DNA of 64,000 nt from Cytobacillus oceanisediminis (lineage in GTDB: Bacteria > Bacillota > Bacilli > Bacillales > Cytobacillaceae): the NCBI RefSeq assembly GCF_003182355.1, contig NZ_QGTW01000001.1:372001-436000 (forward strand), read 5' to 3'. Position 1 is the first letter of the stretch; each line of letters opens with the position of its first letter. This document shows, piece after piece, positions 35,529-44,937 of the stretch. The position numbers and the translations under genes are program-made. The notes beneath the pieces were generated by a model. It saw only the letters and a program-made list of their open reading frames with translations, was not told where the DNA came from and searched no databases.

Positions 35529-36517
35529 AGCCCTATCACCTCTTTCTCATCATGCAGCCAGCATCTCACTTTAGAACCTTGATCTGCTTGTATTAAAGGC
35601 GGCTCATGTTTCCTGCATTTTTCATTTGCAAATGGACATCTTGGATGAAACTTACAGCCAATAGGCATATTTGATGGAGTTGGAACGTTTCCTTCTATCG
35701 ATTCCAACTCATCCTTTAACTGGTGTATCTTTGGGGTACTGTTTAGAAGCCCTTGAGTATATGGGTGTTTGGGATTTTTGAAGAGTTCAAATACATTGTT
35801 TTGTTCTACAATTTGTCCCGCATACATGACGATTACACGATCAGCCATTTCTGCAACTACTCCTAAATCATGCGTTATCATAATAATTGAGGTGTTAGAT
35901 TCTTGACTCAATTCTTTCATAAGATTAAGAATTTGTGCCTGAATCGTAACATCTAACGCAGTAGTAGGTTCGTCGGCAATCAATAATTGCGGCTTACATG
36001 ATAAAGCCATTGCAATCATTACCCTTTGTCTCATTCCCCCGCTCAGCTGATGAGGAAAAGCGTTGTATATTTTGCGAGCATTTGATATACCTACTTTTGA
36101 AAGCATGATAATCGCTTGTTCTTTGGCTCTTGCTTTGTCCAATTTTTGATGAAGCCGAATTGGTTCTGAAATTTGACTTCCAATTGTGAAGACTGGGTTT
36201 AGGGAAGTTAATGGTTCCTGAAAAATCATCGAAATTTTGTTTCCTCTGATCTCTCTCATCTGTTTATTCGTGTATGTTGATAAATCGGCACCATTAAACA
36301 ATATTTGCCCTCCAACAATTCTTCCTGGTTTACTAACCAATTGAAGTAAAGATAAGGAAGTGACACTCTTTCCACACCCTGATTCGCCTACAATGCCAAT
36401 CGTTTCACCTTTTTTTACTTTAAAAGAAATTCCATTTACAGAGGGAATCACACCGTCTTCTGTAAAAAAGTGAGTACTCAAATCTTTTACTTCTAATAGT
36501 GTTTCAGCTTGACTCAT
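35525..36517 (-). CDS. Peptide ABC transporter ATP-binding protein (DppD/OppD type)
   Basis: 330 aa. Walker A GESGCGKSV, signature LSGGMRQRVM, Walker B LLIADEPTTALD, and the family's C-terminal CKFHPRCPFANEKC. GGGGAAG precedes the ATG. It forms a heterodimer ATPase with the DppF-type protein encoded next, and is 16 nt from the DppC gene. Confidence 0.93.
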   Translation of the reverse strand: MSQAETLLEVKDLSTHFFTEDGVIPSVNGISFKVKKGETIGIVGESGCGKSVTSLSLLQLVSKPGRIVGGQILFNGADLSTYTNKQMREIRGNKISMIFQEPLTSLNPVFTIGSQISEPIRLHQKLDKARAKEQAIIMLSKVGISNARKIYNAFPHQLSGGMRQRVMIAMALSCKPQLLIADEPTTALDVTIQAQILNLMKELSQESNTSIIMITHDLGVVAEMADRVIVMYAGQIVEQNNVFELFKNPKHPYTQGLLNSTPKIHQLKDELESIEGNVPTPSNMPIGCKFHPRCPFANEKCRKHEPPLIQADQGSKVRCWLHDEKEVIGL

Positions 36518-36532
36518 GACGTCTTCCCCCTT

Positions 36533-37450
36533 CTATTTGTTTACTTGTGTTCGTGGATCAAGTACATCCCGGAGCCAGTCCCCTAAGAAAATAATTCCAA
36601 GAACTGTGACTGTTATGGCTATTCCTGGAAATGTTGCTAACCACCAATTAGTAGCTAAATAGTTTCTTCCATCTGTTAACATTCCACCCCAAGAGACATC
36701 AGGCGGCTGAATTCCTAATCCAAGAAAACTTAACGATGCTTCTAATACAATGGTTGTAGCAACGCTCAATGTCGAGATTACAATAAATGATGAAAGGATG
36801 TTAGGGAGTACATGCTGCAGCATAATTGTAATATTTTTCGTCCCAATGGACTTAGATGCTTTCACATATTCTCTTTCTTTTATACTTAATACTTCACCTC
36901 TCACTACCCGTGCATATGTAACCCAGTTAGTAAAGCCAATTACAATAATCAGAACCATGATGCTAGGATTAAAGACAGCAAGAACGACAAGGATGAATAA
37001 GATACTGGGAATTGCCAAGAATGAGTCTACAATTCTCATTAGCACACTATCTATCACTCCACCATAATAACCTGCTAATAGGCCGACTATTATTCCTATT
37101 AGGCCTGCTAAAATAACAGAAAAAACCCCTACGAGCAAAGAAACACGTGAACCATGAATAATACGGCTAAATATATCTCTTCCTAAATTGTCCGTTCCAA
37201 GAATATAATTTTGAGAACCTCCATCTAGCCATACAGGTGGCTTCAGCATATCACCCAAATTATTTACTGCTGGATCGTGTGGAGCTAATATGTCAGCAAA
37301 TATAGCAATAAATACAACTGAAGAGACAATAAAGAAGCCAACAGTTCCTGTCTTGCTTTGAAGCAGCAGTTTTATCCACCTTATCCATGGGCTTCTTCTC
37401 TGTACTGTGCTCATGGTATGTTCCGAGTTCATTTTTACTTCTGCTTCCAC
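36533..37450 (-). CDS. Peptide ABC transporter permease (DppC/OppC type)
   Basis: 305 aa with an N-terminal OppC leader (DILAPHDPAVNNLGDMLKPP, then LGTDNLGRDIFSRIIHGSRVSL, which is diagnostic) and about six membrane segments. The EAA loop (YVKASKSIGTKNITIMLQHVLPN) is present. GTG 37450 is chosen: AGGAGG lies 8 nt upstream, while the first GTG at 37459 overlaps it. Confidence 0.93.
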   Translation of the reverse strand: MEAEVKMNSEHTMSTVQRRSPWIRWIKLLLQSKTGTVGFFIVSSVVFIAIFADILAPHDPAVNNLGDMLKPPVWLDGGSQNYILGTDNLGRDIFSRIIHGSRVSLLVGVFSVILAGLIGIIVGLLAGYYGGVIDSVLMRIVDSFLAIPSILFILVVLAVFNPSIMVLIIVIGFTNWVTYARVVRGEVLSIKEREYVKASKSIGTKNITIMLQHVLPNILSSFIVISTLSVATTIVLEASLSFLGLGIQPPDVSWGGMLTDGRNYLATNWWLATFPGIAITVTVLGIIFLGDWLRDVLDPRTQVNK

Positions 37451-37462
37451 GCGGGACACCTC

Positions 37463-38380
37463 CTATGAATAATTAATCCTTGGGTCCAATAAACGATACA
37501 CTAAATCCGTCATGAGGTTCACAAGAATAACCAAAATAGCGATAATGAAAACAGCAGCTTGAACAACAGCCATATCTCTTCCATTTACTGCTTGAACTAA
37601 TAACAGCCCCAACCCTGGCCAAGAAAAAACTGTTTCTGTTATTAGGGCTCCGCTTACAAGGTGTGATATTTGCAGACCCATTATGGTTACCACAGGAATT
37701 AGTGAGTTTCTGAAAGCATGTTTAAATACAACGCTAGTTTCGCTTGCTCCTTTACTTTTTGCTGTACGAATATAATCTTGATTTAAGATTTCTAACATGC
37801 TCGACCTTATTAATCTTGTCATTTCTGCTGCAATACCTGTTCCAAGTGTTATAGCTGGCAAAACCATATGAAAAATTGTTCCTCTTCCAGAAACCGGAAA
37901 GACCTGGTAATTTACTGCAAGTAATAAAATCAGCATAATTCCCAGCCAGAAATTTGGCATTGCCTTGCCCAATACTGATCCCCCAGTAATAAACAAATCC
38001 ACAAAACTGTTTCTTTTTCTGGCTGAATATATTCCAAGTGGAATTGCAATAACTGTGGCTACGAACATGGAAGCTGCAGCCAGTTCAAATGTTGCTGGCA
38101 GACGTTCCAGCACCAATGGTAAAGCTTCCTGATTATACCTGAAGGATGTACCAAAATTACCAGAAATAAGGTCACTCAGAAAATGAAAATATTGATACAC
38201 AAACGGCTCATTTAACCCTAAGGCTTCTCTTAATGCCTCTCTGTCTGCTTCAGAAGCATCTTCAGGCAGCATGAGTGAAACTGGGTCTCCTGCCAAATAA
38301 ACCAATACAAATACAACGAAGGTTATTATAAACAGGACCGGTATTATCTGCAGTAATCTTTTTGTAAGATACTTCTTCAA
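37463..38380 (-). CDS. Peptide ABC transporter permease (DppB/OppB type)
   Basis: 305 aa. MKKYLTKRLLQIIPVLFIIT, DPVSLMLPEDASEADREALR and the EAA loop YIRTAKSKGASETSVVFKHAFRNS are typical of DppB. Six membrane segments. TTG 38380 is chosen because GGAGG sits 7 nt upstream; TTG 38386 lies too close to it. Confidence 0.93.
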   Translation of the reverse strand: MKKYLTKRLLQIIPVLFIITFVVFVLVYLAGDPVSLMLPEDASEADREALREALGLNEPFVYQYFHFLSDLISGNFGTSFRYNQEALPLVLERLPATFELAAASMFVATVIAIPLGIYSARKRNSFVDLFITGGSVLGKAMPNFWLGIMLILLLAVNYQVFPVSGRGTIFHMVLPAITLGTGIAAEMTRLIRSSMLEILNQDYIRTAKSKGASETSVVFKHAFRNSLIPVVTIMGLQISHLVSGALITETVFSWPGLGLLLVQAVNGRDMAVVQAAVFIIAILVILVNLMTDLVYRLLDPRINYS

Positions 38381-38403
38381 TGCCAAACCTCCTTATATGA
38401 AAA

Positions 38404-38438
38404 CGGGACTGGACTATCCTCCTTTTCCAGTCCCGTAT
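38404..38438 (-). terminator. Intra-operon hairpin between binding protein and permease
   Basis: CGGGACTGGA and TCCAGTCCCG arms. There is no strong T-run, so it is more likely a 3' stabiliser or attenuator that raises binding-protein mRNA than a full terminator. Confidence 0.55.
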
Positions 38439-38446
38439 CGAAAAAA

Positions 38447-40000
38447 TTATTTTAACGTGATCTCTGAGAAGTTAATGACCTCATCCAGCCTTGGTTCAAA
38501 TTGAACCCCGTCACTAACCCCATAATTGGAACCTTGCTGGAAAAGGAAAATATGGGGTCTCTCTTCAGCTACTATCTCTTGTATTTTTTGATATTGCTGG
38601 ATCCTTTCCTCTTCGTTCAGGTTACGGCCTGCATCATGGAAAAGCTTCTCTACCTCTTCGTTAAAATAATCCGTTTGCCCAGCTGCACGGTCTTTTGTGT
38701 AATGCACTAATGAATAGGAAGCATCAAGCAGACCATCAGCTAATCCAATCATTATTAATTCCTTGTTTGAGTTGGAGTTATATACATCAAGAAATGCACT
38801 TGATTCCAGCAGCTGTAAATTCACTTTAATACCAACTTCTCCAAGCATGCTCGCAACTAATTGGGCCACTTCACCGTCCAGCGGGTATCTTCCTTTTGGT
38901 GCTGTAAATGTTAGTTCTAGACCATCTTCATATCCTGCTTCAGCTAATAGTTTCTTTGCCTTCTCAACGTCATAAACGTATGAATTGTAAAGCTCTGGAT
39001 TTGACCCTAATACTCCTTCAGGTACGCGTGATCGAACAGGGACAGCAGTTCCTTTTAGAACAGAATCAACAATTGCCTGCTGGTTAATTGCAAGATCAAT
39101 GGCTTCCCGGACTTTCGGATCTGCAGTAACAGTTCCCTCTGTGTGGCGAAGCATCAAAAGCATGACACGAGTTGTGTCCCCATTAACAAGTGAAACCCCG
39201 CTTTCACCATTTACCCGTTCCCATTCATTAGGTGGAATGTCGGTTGCGATATCTACCCCGCCTGTTAATAATTCCCCTACACGAGTCGAACTTTCAGGTA
39301 TTGCCCTGACAATGACTTCTTTCCATTTTGGCTCTTCACCAAAATAACCTTCATACGCTTCAAGGACGACTCTGTCATCCCGTCTCCATTCCACGTATTT
39401 ATATGGACCTGAGCCAATTGGATTCTTTTGGAATTCTTCAAGGCCGACTTCCTCAAAATATTTTTTTGGCAATACATCGGCGCCACTTTTAGCCAGCAGT
39501 CTTAATAAGGTTGGCATAGGGCCATCAGTTACAATTTCAACGGTTAAATCATCGACAGCCTTCACTTCCTTAATTTGAGTAAAATATGGATACTCTTTCA
39601 ATGTCTCATCACTCATAACTCTTTCAAGGCTAAACTTAACATCTTCAGCCTTTAATGGATCTCCATTATGGAACGTAACTCCATCTTTCAACTTAAACTT
39701 CCAGGTAACATCATCAATATTTTCATAGGTGTCTACAAGTTCGGGTTGTATCTCCATTTTGCTGTCACGATAAAACAGCCGGCTAAACAAATTCCTGAAA
39801 ACCCTATCTCCATTAGTACTTAAAGAATTTTGAGGATCCAAAGTTGTAATGTCAGCACTTTGTGCGATTTCAAGCGTTGTTTTCTCGCCGCCTTCTCCTT
39901 TACTTCCAGAATCACTAGTGGATGGAGTACTGCTGCATCCAGCAATAAAAATTGCAGAAATAACCCAAAAAACAAAAAGATACTTTAGTAAATTTTTCAT
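38447..40000 (-). CDS. Peptide ABC transporter substrate-binding lipoprotein
   Basis: 517-aa family-5 binding protein (DppA/OppA/NikA fold). Signal peptide with lipobox FIAGC, then SADITTLDPQNS and WKFKLKDGVTFHNGDPLKAEDVKFSLERV, the family hallmark. It captures peptides or related compounds at the cell surface. A hairpin at about 38404-38438 (CGGGACTGGA / TCCAGTCCCG) separates it from dppB, typical of the high-level binding-protein transcript. Confidence 0.93.
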   Translation of the reverse strand: MKNLLKYLFVFWVISAIFIAGCSSTPSTSDSGSKGEGGEKTTLEIAQSADITTLDPQNSLSTNGDRVFRNLFSRLFYRDSKMEIQPELVDTYENIDDVTWKFKLKDGVTFHNGDPLKAEDVKFSLERVMSDETLKEYPYFTQIKEVKAVDDLTVEIVTDGPMPTLLRLLAKSGADVLPKKYFEEVGLEEFQKNPIGSGPYKYVEWRRDDRVVLEAYEGYFGEEPKWKEVIVRAIPESSTRVGELLTGGVDIATDIPPNEWERVNGESGVSLVNGDTTRVMLLMLRHTEGTVTADPKVREAIDLAINQQAIVDSVLKGTAVPVRSRVPEGVLGSNPELYNSYVYDVEKAKKLLAEAGYEDGLELTFTAPKGRYPLDGEVAQLVASMLGEVGIKVNLQLLESSAFLDVYNSNSNKELIMIGLADGLLDASYSLVHYTKDRAAGQTDYFNEEVEKLFHDAGRNLNEEERIQQYQKIQEIVAEERPHIFLFQQGSNYGVSDGVQFEPRLDEVINFSEITLK

Positions 40001-40060
40001 TCACTTTTCCTCCTTGGAATTTTATTATTGTGAAATTTTTGATAATTATATATCCAACTA

Positions 40061-41404
40061 TTATCTGAAATTCTTAACAACCGCTGCTGTCACCTTAATC
40101 CCTTGAATAAAATCCTCAATATATATGTTTTCATTAGGTGCATGATAGTTTGACTGCAAATTAGCCACACCAATTTGAACCGCAGGAATGTTGGTATTGT
40201 TCAGCATTTTATACATTGGGCTTGATCCAGCTAAATTTCGCAATATAACAGGGGGTTCTTTATATACTTGATCTACACTTTTTAAAACCACATCTACGAA
40301 AGAATTAGATGGGTTAGTGTTAAATGGATGAATACCATGAGATTGTCTTATTTCAATATCTTCAAATCCGTTTTTATCTAAATGCTCCCTAACTAAAGCA
40401 GCTACTTTTTGAGGTGTCTGGTTAGGGACTAAGCGAAAATCGAGTTTAACCATTGCCTTCGAGGGGAGTACTGTTTTAGAGCCTTCTCCTGTATATCCTG
40501 ACTCAATCCCGCAAATGGTGCAGGTTGGTTCTGCTGTTAAAGTTTCTTTTAAAACATTTCCGGAAACATTTTTAAGAAAACTTTTAATACCATATAATTT
40601 TTTAGTTTCTTCTTCATTAAAGTCCATTGATTGAATGATGGCTCTATCCTTCTCACTTAGCGGAATAACATCCTCATAGAAACCATCTATTAATATATTT
40701 TCTTCTTCATCTTTAAGAGAATTCAGTGCCCACACTAATCTCCATGCAGGGTTTTCTATTATTGCAGCCTCAGATGAATGAAGATCAAAATTTGCTCCTT
40801 TACAGATCAGTTCAATATAGCAAATTCCCTTTACTCCTAAGCCCACATGAGGGCGTTTATCTTCAACCCCACGTGTACCTCCTTCCCAAATGATTCCATC
40901 AGTATGTAATTTTTCCGGATGCTCTTTGGCAAAGAATTCTAAATGAGGGCTTCCGACTTCTTCCTCTCCCTCAAATACAAACTTAATATTAACAGGAAGT
41001 TTGCCATATACCTGCTGGTATGCATGCACAGCACAAATCCGGGCAATGAGATTTCCTTTGTTATCAGCTACACCACGGGCAAATATTTGGCCGTTTCTTA
41101 TGGCAGCCTTAAAAGGATCACTAAGCCACTTATCAACAGGATCTTCTGGCTGTACATCATAGTGGTTGTAGAAAGTTAAAGTTTTTTCATTTCCGCCTTC
41201 CAACTGTCCATATATAATAGGAAAACCCTCAGTTTCTATCTCCTCTACTTTCGCATCAATTTTTTGCAGAAATGATTTTACAATCTCTTTCATTTCTGAC
41301 ATACCTCGATTTTGAGCTGACACACTAGGCTGATTGCATGCTTCAATCAGCCATTCAATATACAAGTCTGCGTTTGCCTCAATATATTGAAAGACTTTTT
41401 CCAT
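40061..41404 (-). CDS. M20 family dipeptidase / metallopeptidase
   Basis: 447-aa zinc peptidase of the M20 (carnosinase/PepV-like, Xaa-dipeptidase) family. Visible: YNHYDVQPEDPVDKW (metal His/Asp), ARGVADNKGNLIARI (bridging Asp), and EGEEEVGSPHLE (catalytic and ligand Glu). It cleaves dipeptides, acyl amino acids or carbamoyl compounds in the cytoplasm. ATG 41404 follows AGAAAGGGG. It is the first gene of the peptide ABC operon, so it should hydrolyse the imported peptide. Confidence 0.9.
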   Translation of the reverse strand: MEKVFQYIEANADLYIEWLIEACNQPSVSAQNRGMSEMKEIVKSFLQKIDAKVEEIETEGFPIIYGQLEGGNEKTLTFYNHYDVQPEDPVDKWLSDPFKAAIRNGQIFARGVADNKGNLIARICAVHAYQQVYGKLPVNIKFVFEGEEEVGSPHLEFFAKEHPEKLHTDGIIWEGGTRGVEDKRPHVGLGVKGICYIELICKGANFDLHSSEAAIIENPAWRLVWALNSLKDEEENILIDGFYEDVIPLSEKDRAIIQSMDFNEEETKKLYGIKSFLKNVSGNVLKETLTAEPTCTICGIESGYTGEGSKTVLPSKAMVKLDFRLVPNQTPQKVAALVREHLDKNGFEDIEIRQSHGIHPFNTNPSNSFVDVVLKSVDQVYKEPPVILRNLAGSSPMYKMLNNTNIPAVQIGVANLQSNYHAPNENIYIEDFIQGIKVTAAVVKNFR

Positions 41405-41435
41405 AAACGAAATCCCCTTTCTCTGTCTTACCAAA

Positions 41436-41472
41436 AGTCAAAATAATAAAATATAATTTTATTATTTTGACT
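41436..41472. promoter_or_regulatory. 37-bp perfect AT-rich palindrome upstream of peptidase operon
   Basis: AGTCAAAATAATAAAAT, three bases, then its exact reverse complement. It sits 32 nt before the M20 start. Its position and perfect symmetry suggest an operator or a strong mRNA hairpin. It lacks GC base pairs in the core, so it is not a typical terminator. Confidence 0.6.
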
Positions 41473-41529
41473 ATGTCTTTCACATGCTTCACGTACCTAA
41501 GAGGGGTATGCCGCTGCCTATATTTATCT

Positions 41530-41865
41530 TTAACCCCCTGCAAAACTCTTCCCATTCAAATAATAATCAGCTTCCGAAAACGCAGTAAAAGCTACTTCTA
41601 CTTCCGGTATTCCAAGAAACTGAACATGTTTAGTTATGGTTTGGGCAAATTTGTCCTGAATAACCTTGCCGCGGTCAAACCACTTCACTTCAATGAATGG
41701 ATAAGCAGCTATTTCTTCTTGGTTAAACACAAAAACAGATTGCACTATTTCCAAGGTAAAGTTATCCTCTCCACAGACACATAGTTCTGCCAGGGCTTGA
41801 ACTAAAGAAACACTTATTTCTTTTGTCTGTTCAACTGAAATTCCCCTAATAAATAAATGTGGCAT
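41530..41865 (-). CDS. DUF1904 family protein
   Basis: 111-aa protein MPHLFIRGISVEQTKEIS with AFTAFSEADYYLNGKSF at the end, the DUF1904 pattern. The sheet-helix layout with Pro2 recalls the tautomerase/MIF fold, but no activity is established. It lies upstream of the peptidase gene on the same strand, and the 37-bp palindrome separates the two. Confidence 0.8.
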   Translation of the reverse strand: MPHLFIRGISVEQTKEISVSLVQALAELCVCGEDNFTLEIVQSVFVFNQEEIAAYPFIEVKWFDRGKVIQDKFAQTITKHVQFLGIPEVEVAFTAFSEADYYLNGKSFAGG

Positions 41866-42050
41866 CTAGCTTCCTCCCTCACGTAAAAAATATATTTCTC
41901 TGCAGCTTTTTTACCTGATAAAAACTCTTTTTAAAACCTCTTCTTATCAGTCTAGAGGTGATATCATTAACTTCTTTGAACACTTCTTCATCCTGCTTTC
42001 AACTTTATATGTCTTATATACTGGCTAGTGCTTCTGTTAATAGAACAAAT

Positions 42051-42070
42051 TATAAAGTTATAATATTATA
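42051..42070. promoter_or_regulatory. Candidate GntR operator, site 3
   Basis: TATAAAGTTATAATATTATA, the reverse complement of site 2 (48995-49014). It fits TATAANNTTATAANNTTATA. It lies downstream of the DAO gene and upstream of DUF1904 and the peptidase operon. Confidence 0.6.
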
Positions 42071-42090
42071 ATAAAATGTCTATCTAGCCA

Positions 42091-43164
42091 TTAACCAAAC
42101 CTGCTCAATGAATACCGGTCTATCGGGATGGATGTTTCCCCATCCATGATCAATTCAGTTATAAGGGTCCCTATTAAAGGGGATAGTGTCACACCGCTGT
42201 GGGTGGCTGCCACATAAAGGTTTTCAAAACCAGGCACTTTCCCAAGGATCGGAAAGCCGTCTTCAGGCATTGCGCGAATCCCGGAGAAGGCACGAACAAT
42301 CTTGGCTTTTCCTAATGCTGGAACATAGCGAACTGCCATATTAGCAGTTTCCTGGATAACATCGAGCGTTGTCGCTCGGTTAAACCCTGCCTGCTCCATG
42401 GAGTATCCCATTAGCACTTCACCATTGTTCGCCTGCCTTAGCCCGCTGATTGTAAAATTCAAGAATGGCTTCAATGGTTCGGATACAAGGATCTGCCCTC
42501 TTAACTGATTGACCGGAATCTTAATCCCAAGCATTTCCCCTAATTCCCGTGACCAGGTTCCGCCAGCCAGGATGAGGTTTTTGCAAACATATGTGGCTTG
42601 ATCAGAAACAACAATATATTTACCATCCTGCTTCTGAATCTCAGTTACTTTATTGTATGTTGAATAATGCACTCCATTTTTTTTGGAAGCTCTCATATAC
42701 ATATCAATCAGCCGGAAGGGATTTACATTGCCATCAATGGAGCTGTATGTGGCTCCAGCGACTTCAGGGTTCATGAAGGGTTCTTTTTCAAGGACCTCTT
42801 CCCTTGATAACACTTTAATTTTTATGCCGATTTTACGGTAGGATTCAGCAAGCTGCTTTGCTTTTTCCCGGTCGCTTTCATTGAAAAATGGCGAAAGTCC
42901 TCCAGTGCGCTTGTATTCAACATCACCTATTTTTTTAGACAAATATGGATAAAGTTCAGCACTGTACATATTGAATTCCGCATACCAGGAAGGGGTCTTA
43001 TTATGTACCCACACCCAGGCCTGGGTAGATCCGGAAGTGCCTGACATGGGGTATTTTTTATCGAGCACAAGCACGCCCTCTTTGTATCGTTCGGAAAGAT
43101 GAAAGGCAATCCCGTTGCCTACTACGCCTCCTCCAATCACAATCGTTTCATAGCTTTTTTCCAC
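42091..43164 (-). CDS. FAD-dependent oxidoreductase, HcnC/OoxB-like subunit
   Basis: 357-aa DAO-fold subunit. IVIGGGVVGNGIAFHLSER, GTSGSTQAWVWVH and C-terminal RAMPEDGFPILGKVPG. In HcnABC, opine oxidase and hydroxyproline dehydrogenase systems the equivalent subunit holds the substrate amine and FAD and passes electrons to the second flavin subunit. Here it is the last gene of the PotABCD-type operon and starts one base after the BFD-type gene's stop. Confidence 0.87.
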   Translation of the reverse strand: MEKSYETIVIGGGVVGNGIAFHLSERYKEGVLVLDKKYPMSGTSGSTQAWVWVHNKTPSWYAEFNMYSAELYPYLSKKIGDVEYKRTGGLSPFFNESDREKAKQLAESYRKIGIKIKVLSREEVLEKEPFMNPEVAGATYSSIDGNVNPFRLIDMYMRASKKNGVHYSTYNKVTEIQKQDGKYIVVSDQATYVCKNLILAGGTWSRELGEMLGIKIPVNQLRGQILVSEPLKPFLNFTISGLRQANNGEVLMGYSMEQAGFNRATTLDVIQETANMAVRYVPALGKAKIVRAFSGIRAMPEDGFPILGKVPGFENLYVAATHSGVTLSPLIGTLITELIMDGETSIPIDRYSLSRFG

Positions 43165-43503
43165 TTATCTCACCTTCCCGTCCTCTATTTCCACCTCATC
43201 CAGCACCGATTTGACGGCGGAAAAGGCTGTGCTGTTTGTTGCCAGTATTTCAAGCTTAATCGGAGATAGCGGCATCCGCATCCTTGGCAAAGGAATCTTC
43301 GAAAGGGGCAAGGCTGTATGTTCATGAATGATGTTTGCCACCAGCCCCGTACAAATCTTTGCCTGGCAGGGACCCATTCCGCATCGAGTCAGCCTTTTAA
43401 CGTCATCAAAGGTTCTGCCTCCATGCTCAATGACTTCTTCAACCTCTTCATAGCTGATTTCTTCACATCGACATATGATCGTTGTTTTATCCAACTTATT
43501 CAC
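43165..43503 (-). CDS. BFD-type [2Fe-2S]-binding protein
   Basis: 112-aa protein with IICRCEEISYEEVEEVIEHG and RLTRCGMGPCQAKIC, a bacterioferritin-associated-ferredoxin-like [2Fe-2S] site (C-x-C ... C-x4-C). In HcnB/OoxA this domain is fused to the C-terminus of the pyridine-nucleotide-type flavoprotein; here it is a separate gene, so the complex has four polypeptides. It transfers electrons from the amine-oxidising subunit. Confidence 0.88.
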   Translation of the reverse strand: MNKLDKTTIICRCEEISYEEVEEVIEHGGRTFDDVKRLTRCGMGPCQAKICTGLVANIIHEHTALPLSKIPLPRMRMPLSPIKLEILATNSTAFSAVKSVLDEVEIEDGKVR

Positions 43504-43528
43504 CTTCTAGTCTCTTTTTTCTATTAAA

Positions 43529-44608
43529 CTAAGAGATAAACTGATCCTTCAGCACCGGAGCAGAAAATTTTTCCATGTGTTTTGTTCTTCCTTCCCACAC
43601 ATCTTTATACTCTGAAAGCTTGAGCTCTTTCCACAATGCATCTCGGATTTCCTCTGCCTCTCCACTCCTGATTGTCTGTAAATCTTCACATACACTGATT
43701 CCGGCAATCATGCCTGTGAGAAGCAATGCACCCTGTTGGCTAATGCCCGCCGCATTTCCGGCTAAAAATACATTTTCCCTGTCTGTTTTAAACTGACGAT
43801 TATATTGCGGGATCCATCCGCCCAGCTCTTTCTGGTAGCCAAACGAACAGCCAAGCTGGTAAAACGAATCAAGTATTGGCGATCTTCCACCATCGATGCA
43901 TACAACATCCGCAGATACCGTTAAGATCTCTCCGTTCACTTCAATATCGATTTCCTCCACCTGTCCATTACCTCTTGCCTCTTTTATAAAACTATTAAAA
44001 TAAAAAGGAATACCTCTTCCTATTAACGCATCTGTTTTTTCCTTCTCTCTTGCAGCTGCCGCAGGGTTTTTCTCAACGATTCCTTTAACCTCCACGCCAA
44101 CCTCCAATAGCTGGCTTGCAACATCCAGGGCAAAATCGCTTGAACCCACAACCACTGCTTCCTTCCCTGGCATCACAAAATCCCGGTTTACCAGAGTTTG
44201 GGCGGCACCGATCGTTATAATGCCCGGAAGCGTCCATTTTGGAAAAGCCACTGCCTGTTCAGCAGCACCAGTGGCCACGACGATCTTTTTTGCTTTAACA
44301 GGAAACACCTTTTCCTCATCTGAAAGGCCCACACTTCCATCTGCATACAGCCCGATAACACGATGATTTAAAAGCGTGCCTACTGTAAAATCATTCATTT
44401 GCTCTGTTAAAACCTTAGCCAATTCAAACCCCCGCATCGGCTGATAGACGGAAGGCAGCGGCCGGATAAGCTGCGTTTGCTGGCATAGCTGGCCGCCAAG
44501 AGAGGAAGATTCATCGACAATCGTGACATCCAATCCTCTTGAAGCAGTTTCAATCGCCGCTGCAAGGCCTGCCGGTCCGCCGCCTATGATGAGAACGTCA
44601 GTCTCCAT
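43529..44608 (-). CDS. FAD/NAD(P)-binding oxidoreductase, HcnB/OoxA-like subunit
   Basis: 359 aa. LIIGGGPAGLAAAIETASRG and a second dinucleotide motif AVVVGSSDFALDVASQL, with VFLAGNAAGISQQGALLLTGMIAG near the C-terminus. Pyr-redox family, as in HcnB/OoxA; it links the oxidase subunit to the [2Fe-2S] subunits. It overlaps the upstream [2Fe-2S] gene by 11 nt. It lacks the C-terminal BFD domain, which is supplied by the next gene. Confidence 0.88.
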   Translation of the reverse strand: METDVLIIGGGPAGLAAAIETASRGLDVTIVDESSSLGGQLCQQTQLIRPLPSVYQPMRGFELAKVLTEQMNDFTVGTLLNHRVIGLYADGSVGLSDEEKVFPVKAKKIVVATGAAEQAVAFPKWTLPGIITIGAAQTLVNRDFVMPGKEAVVVGSSDFALDVASQLLEVGVEVKGIVEKNPAAAAREKEKTDALIGRGIPFYFNSFIKEARGNGQVEEIDIEVNGEILTVSADVVCIDGGRSPILDSFYQLGCSFGYQKELGGWIPQYNRQFKTDRENVFLAGNAAGISQQGALLLTGMIAGISVCEDLQTIRSGEAEEIRDALWKELKLSEYKDVWEGRTKHMEKFSAPVLKDQFIS

Positions 44609-44921
44609 GCTTTTCCCTCCTTACCTCGGGGTCTTCCAGATTTGGATATACGCTCATTCCTTCTTCAACCTTTGTCATGCAGGTGCGTACATGATCTTCA
44701 CCGTTAACCGTCATATAGCAGCTGCAGCATCGCCCGCGCGAGCAAAAAAGGCCTCTTGATTGCACCAGCTTACGGCTTAATCCAAATTTCTTTACTCCAT
44801 TAGCCATTAAAGCAGCTGCAACCGTCTGCTGCGTATAGGCTTTATACGGCTGATCATTGAAGTAAAAGGTTACAGGCTCTTGAAGCTGCTTCCCGAGGAT
44901 GGGATGATTCTCTATATGCAT
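44598..44921 (-). CDS. Plant-type [2Fe-2S] ferredoxin subunit, HcnA-like
   Basis: 107 aa with the Fer2-type cluster GLFCSRGRCCSCYMTVNG...RTC. It belongs to the small subunit of HcnABC/opine oxidase type dehydrogenases. ATG 44921 follows AGAGGTGG; GTG 44930 is inside that site. It begins directly after the permease genes and overlaps the flavoprotein gene by 11 nt, so translation is coupled. Confidence 0.87.
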   Translation of the reverse strand: MHIENHPILGKQLQEPVTFYFNDQPYKAYTQQTVAAALMANGVKKFGLSRKLVQSRGLFCSRGRCCSCYMTVNGEDHVRTCMTKVEEGMSVYPNLEDPEVRREKHGD

Positions 44922-44937
44922 ATAAGCCACCTCTTAG

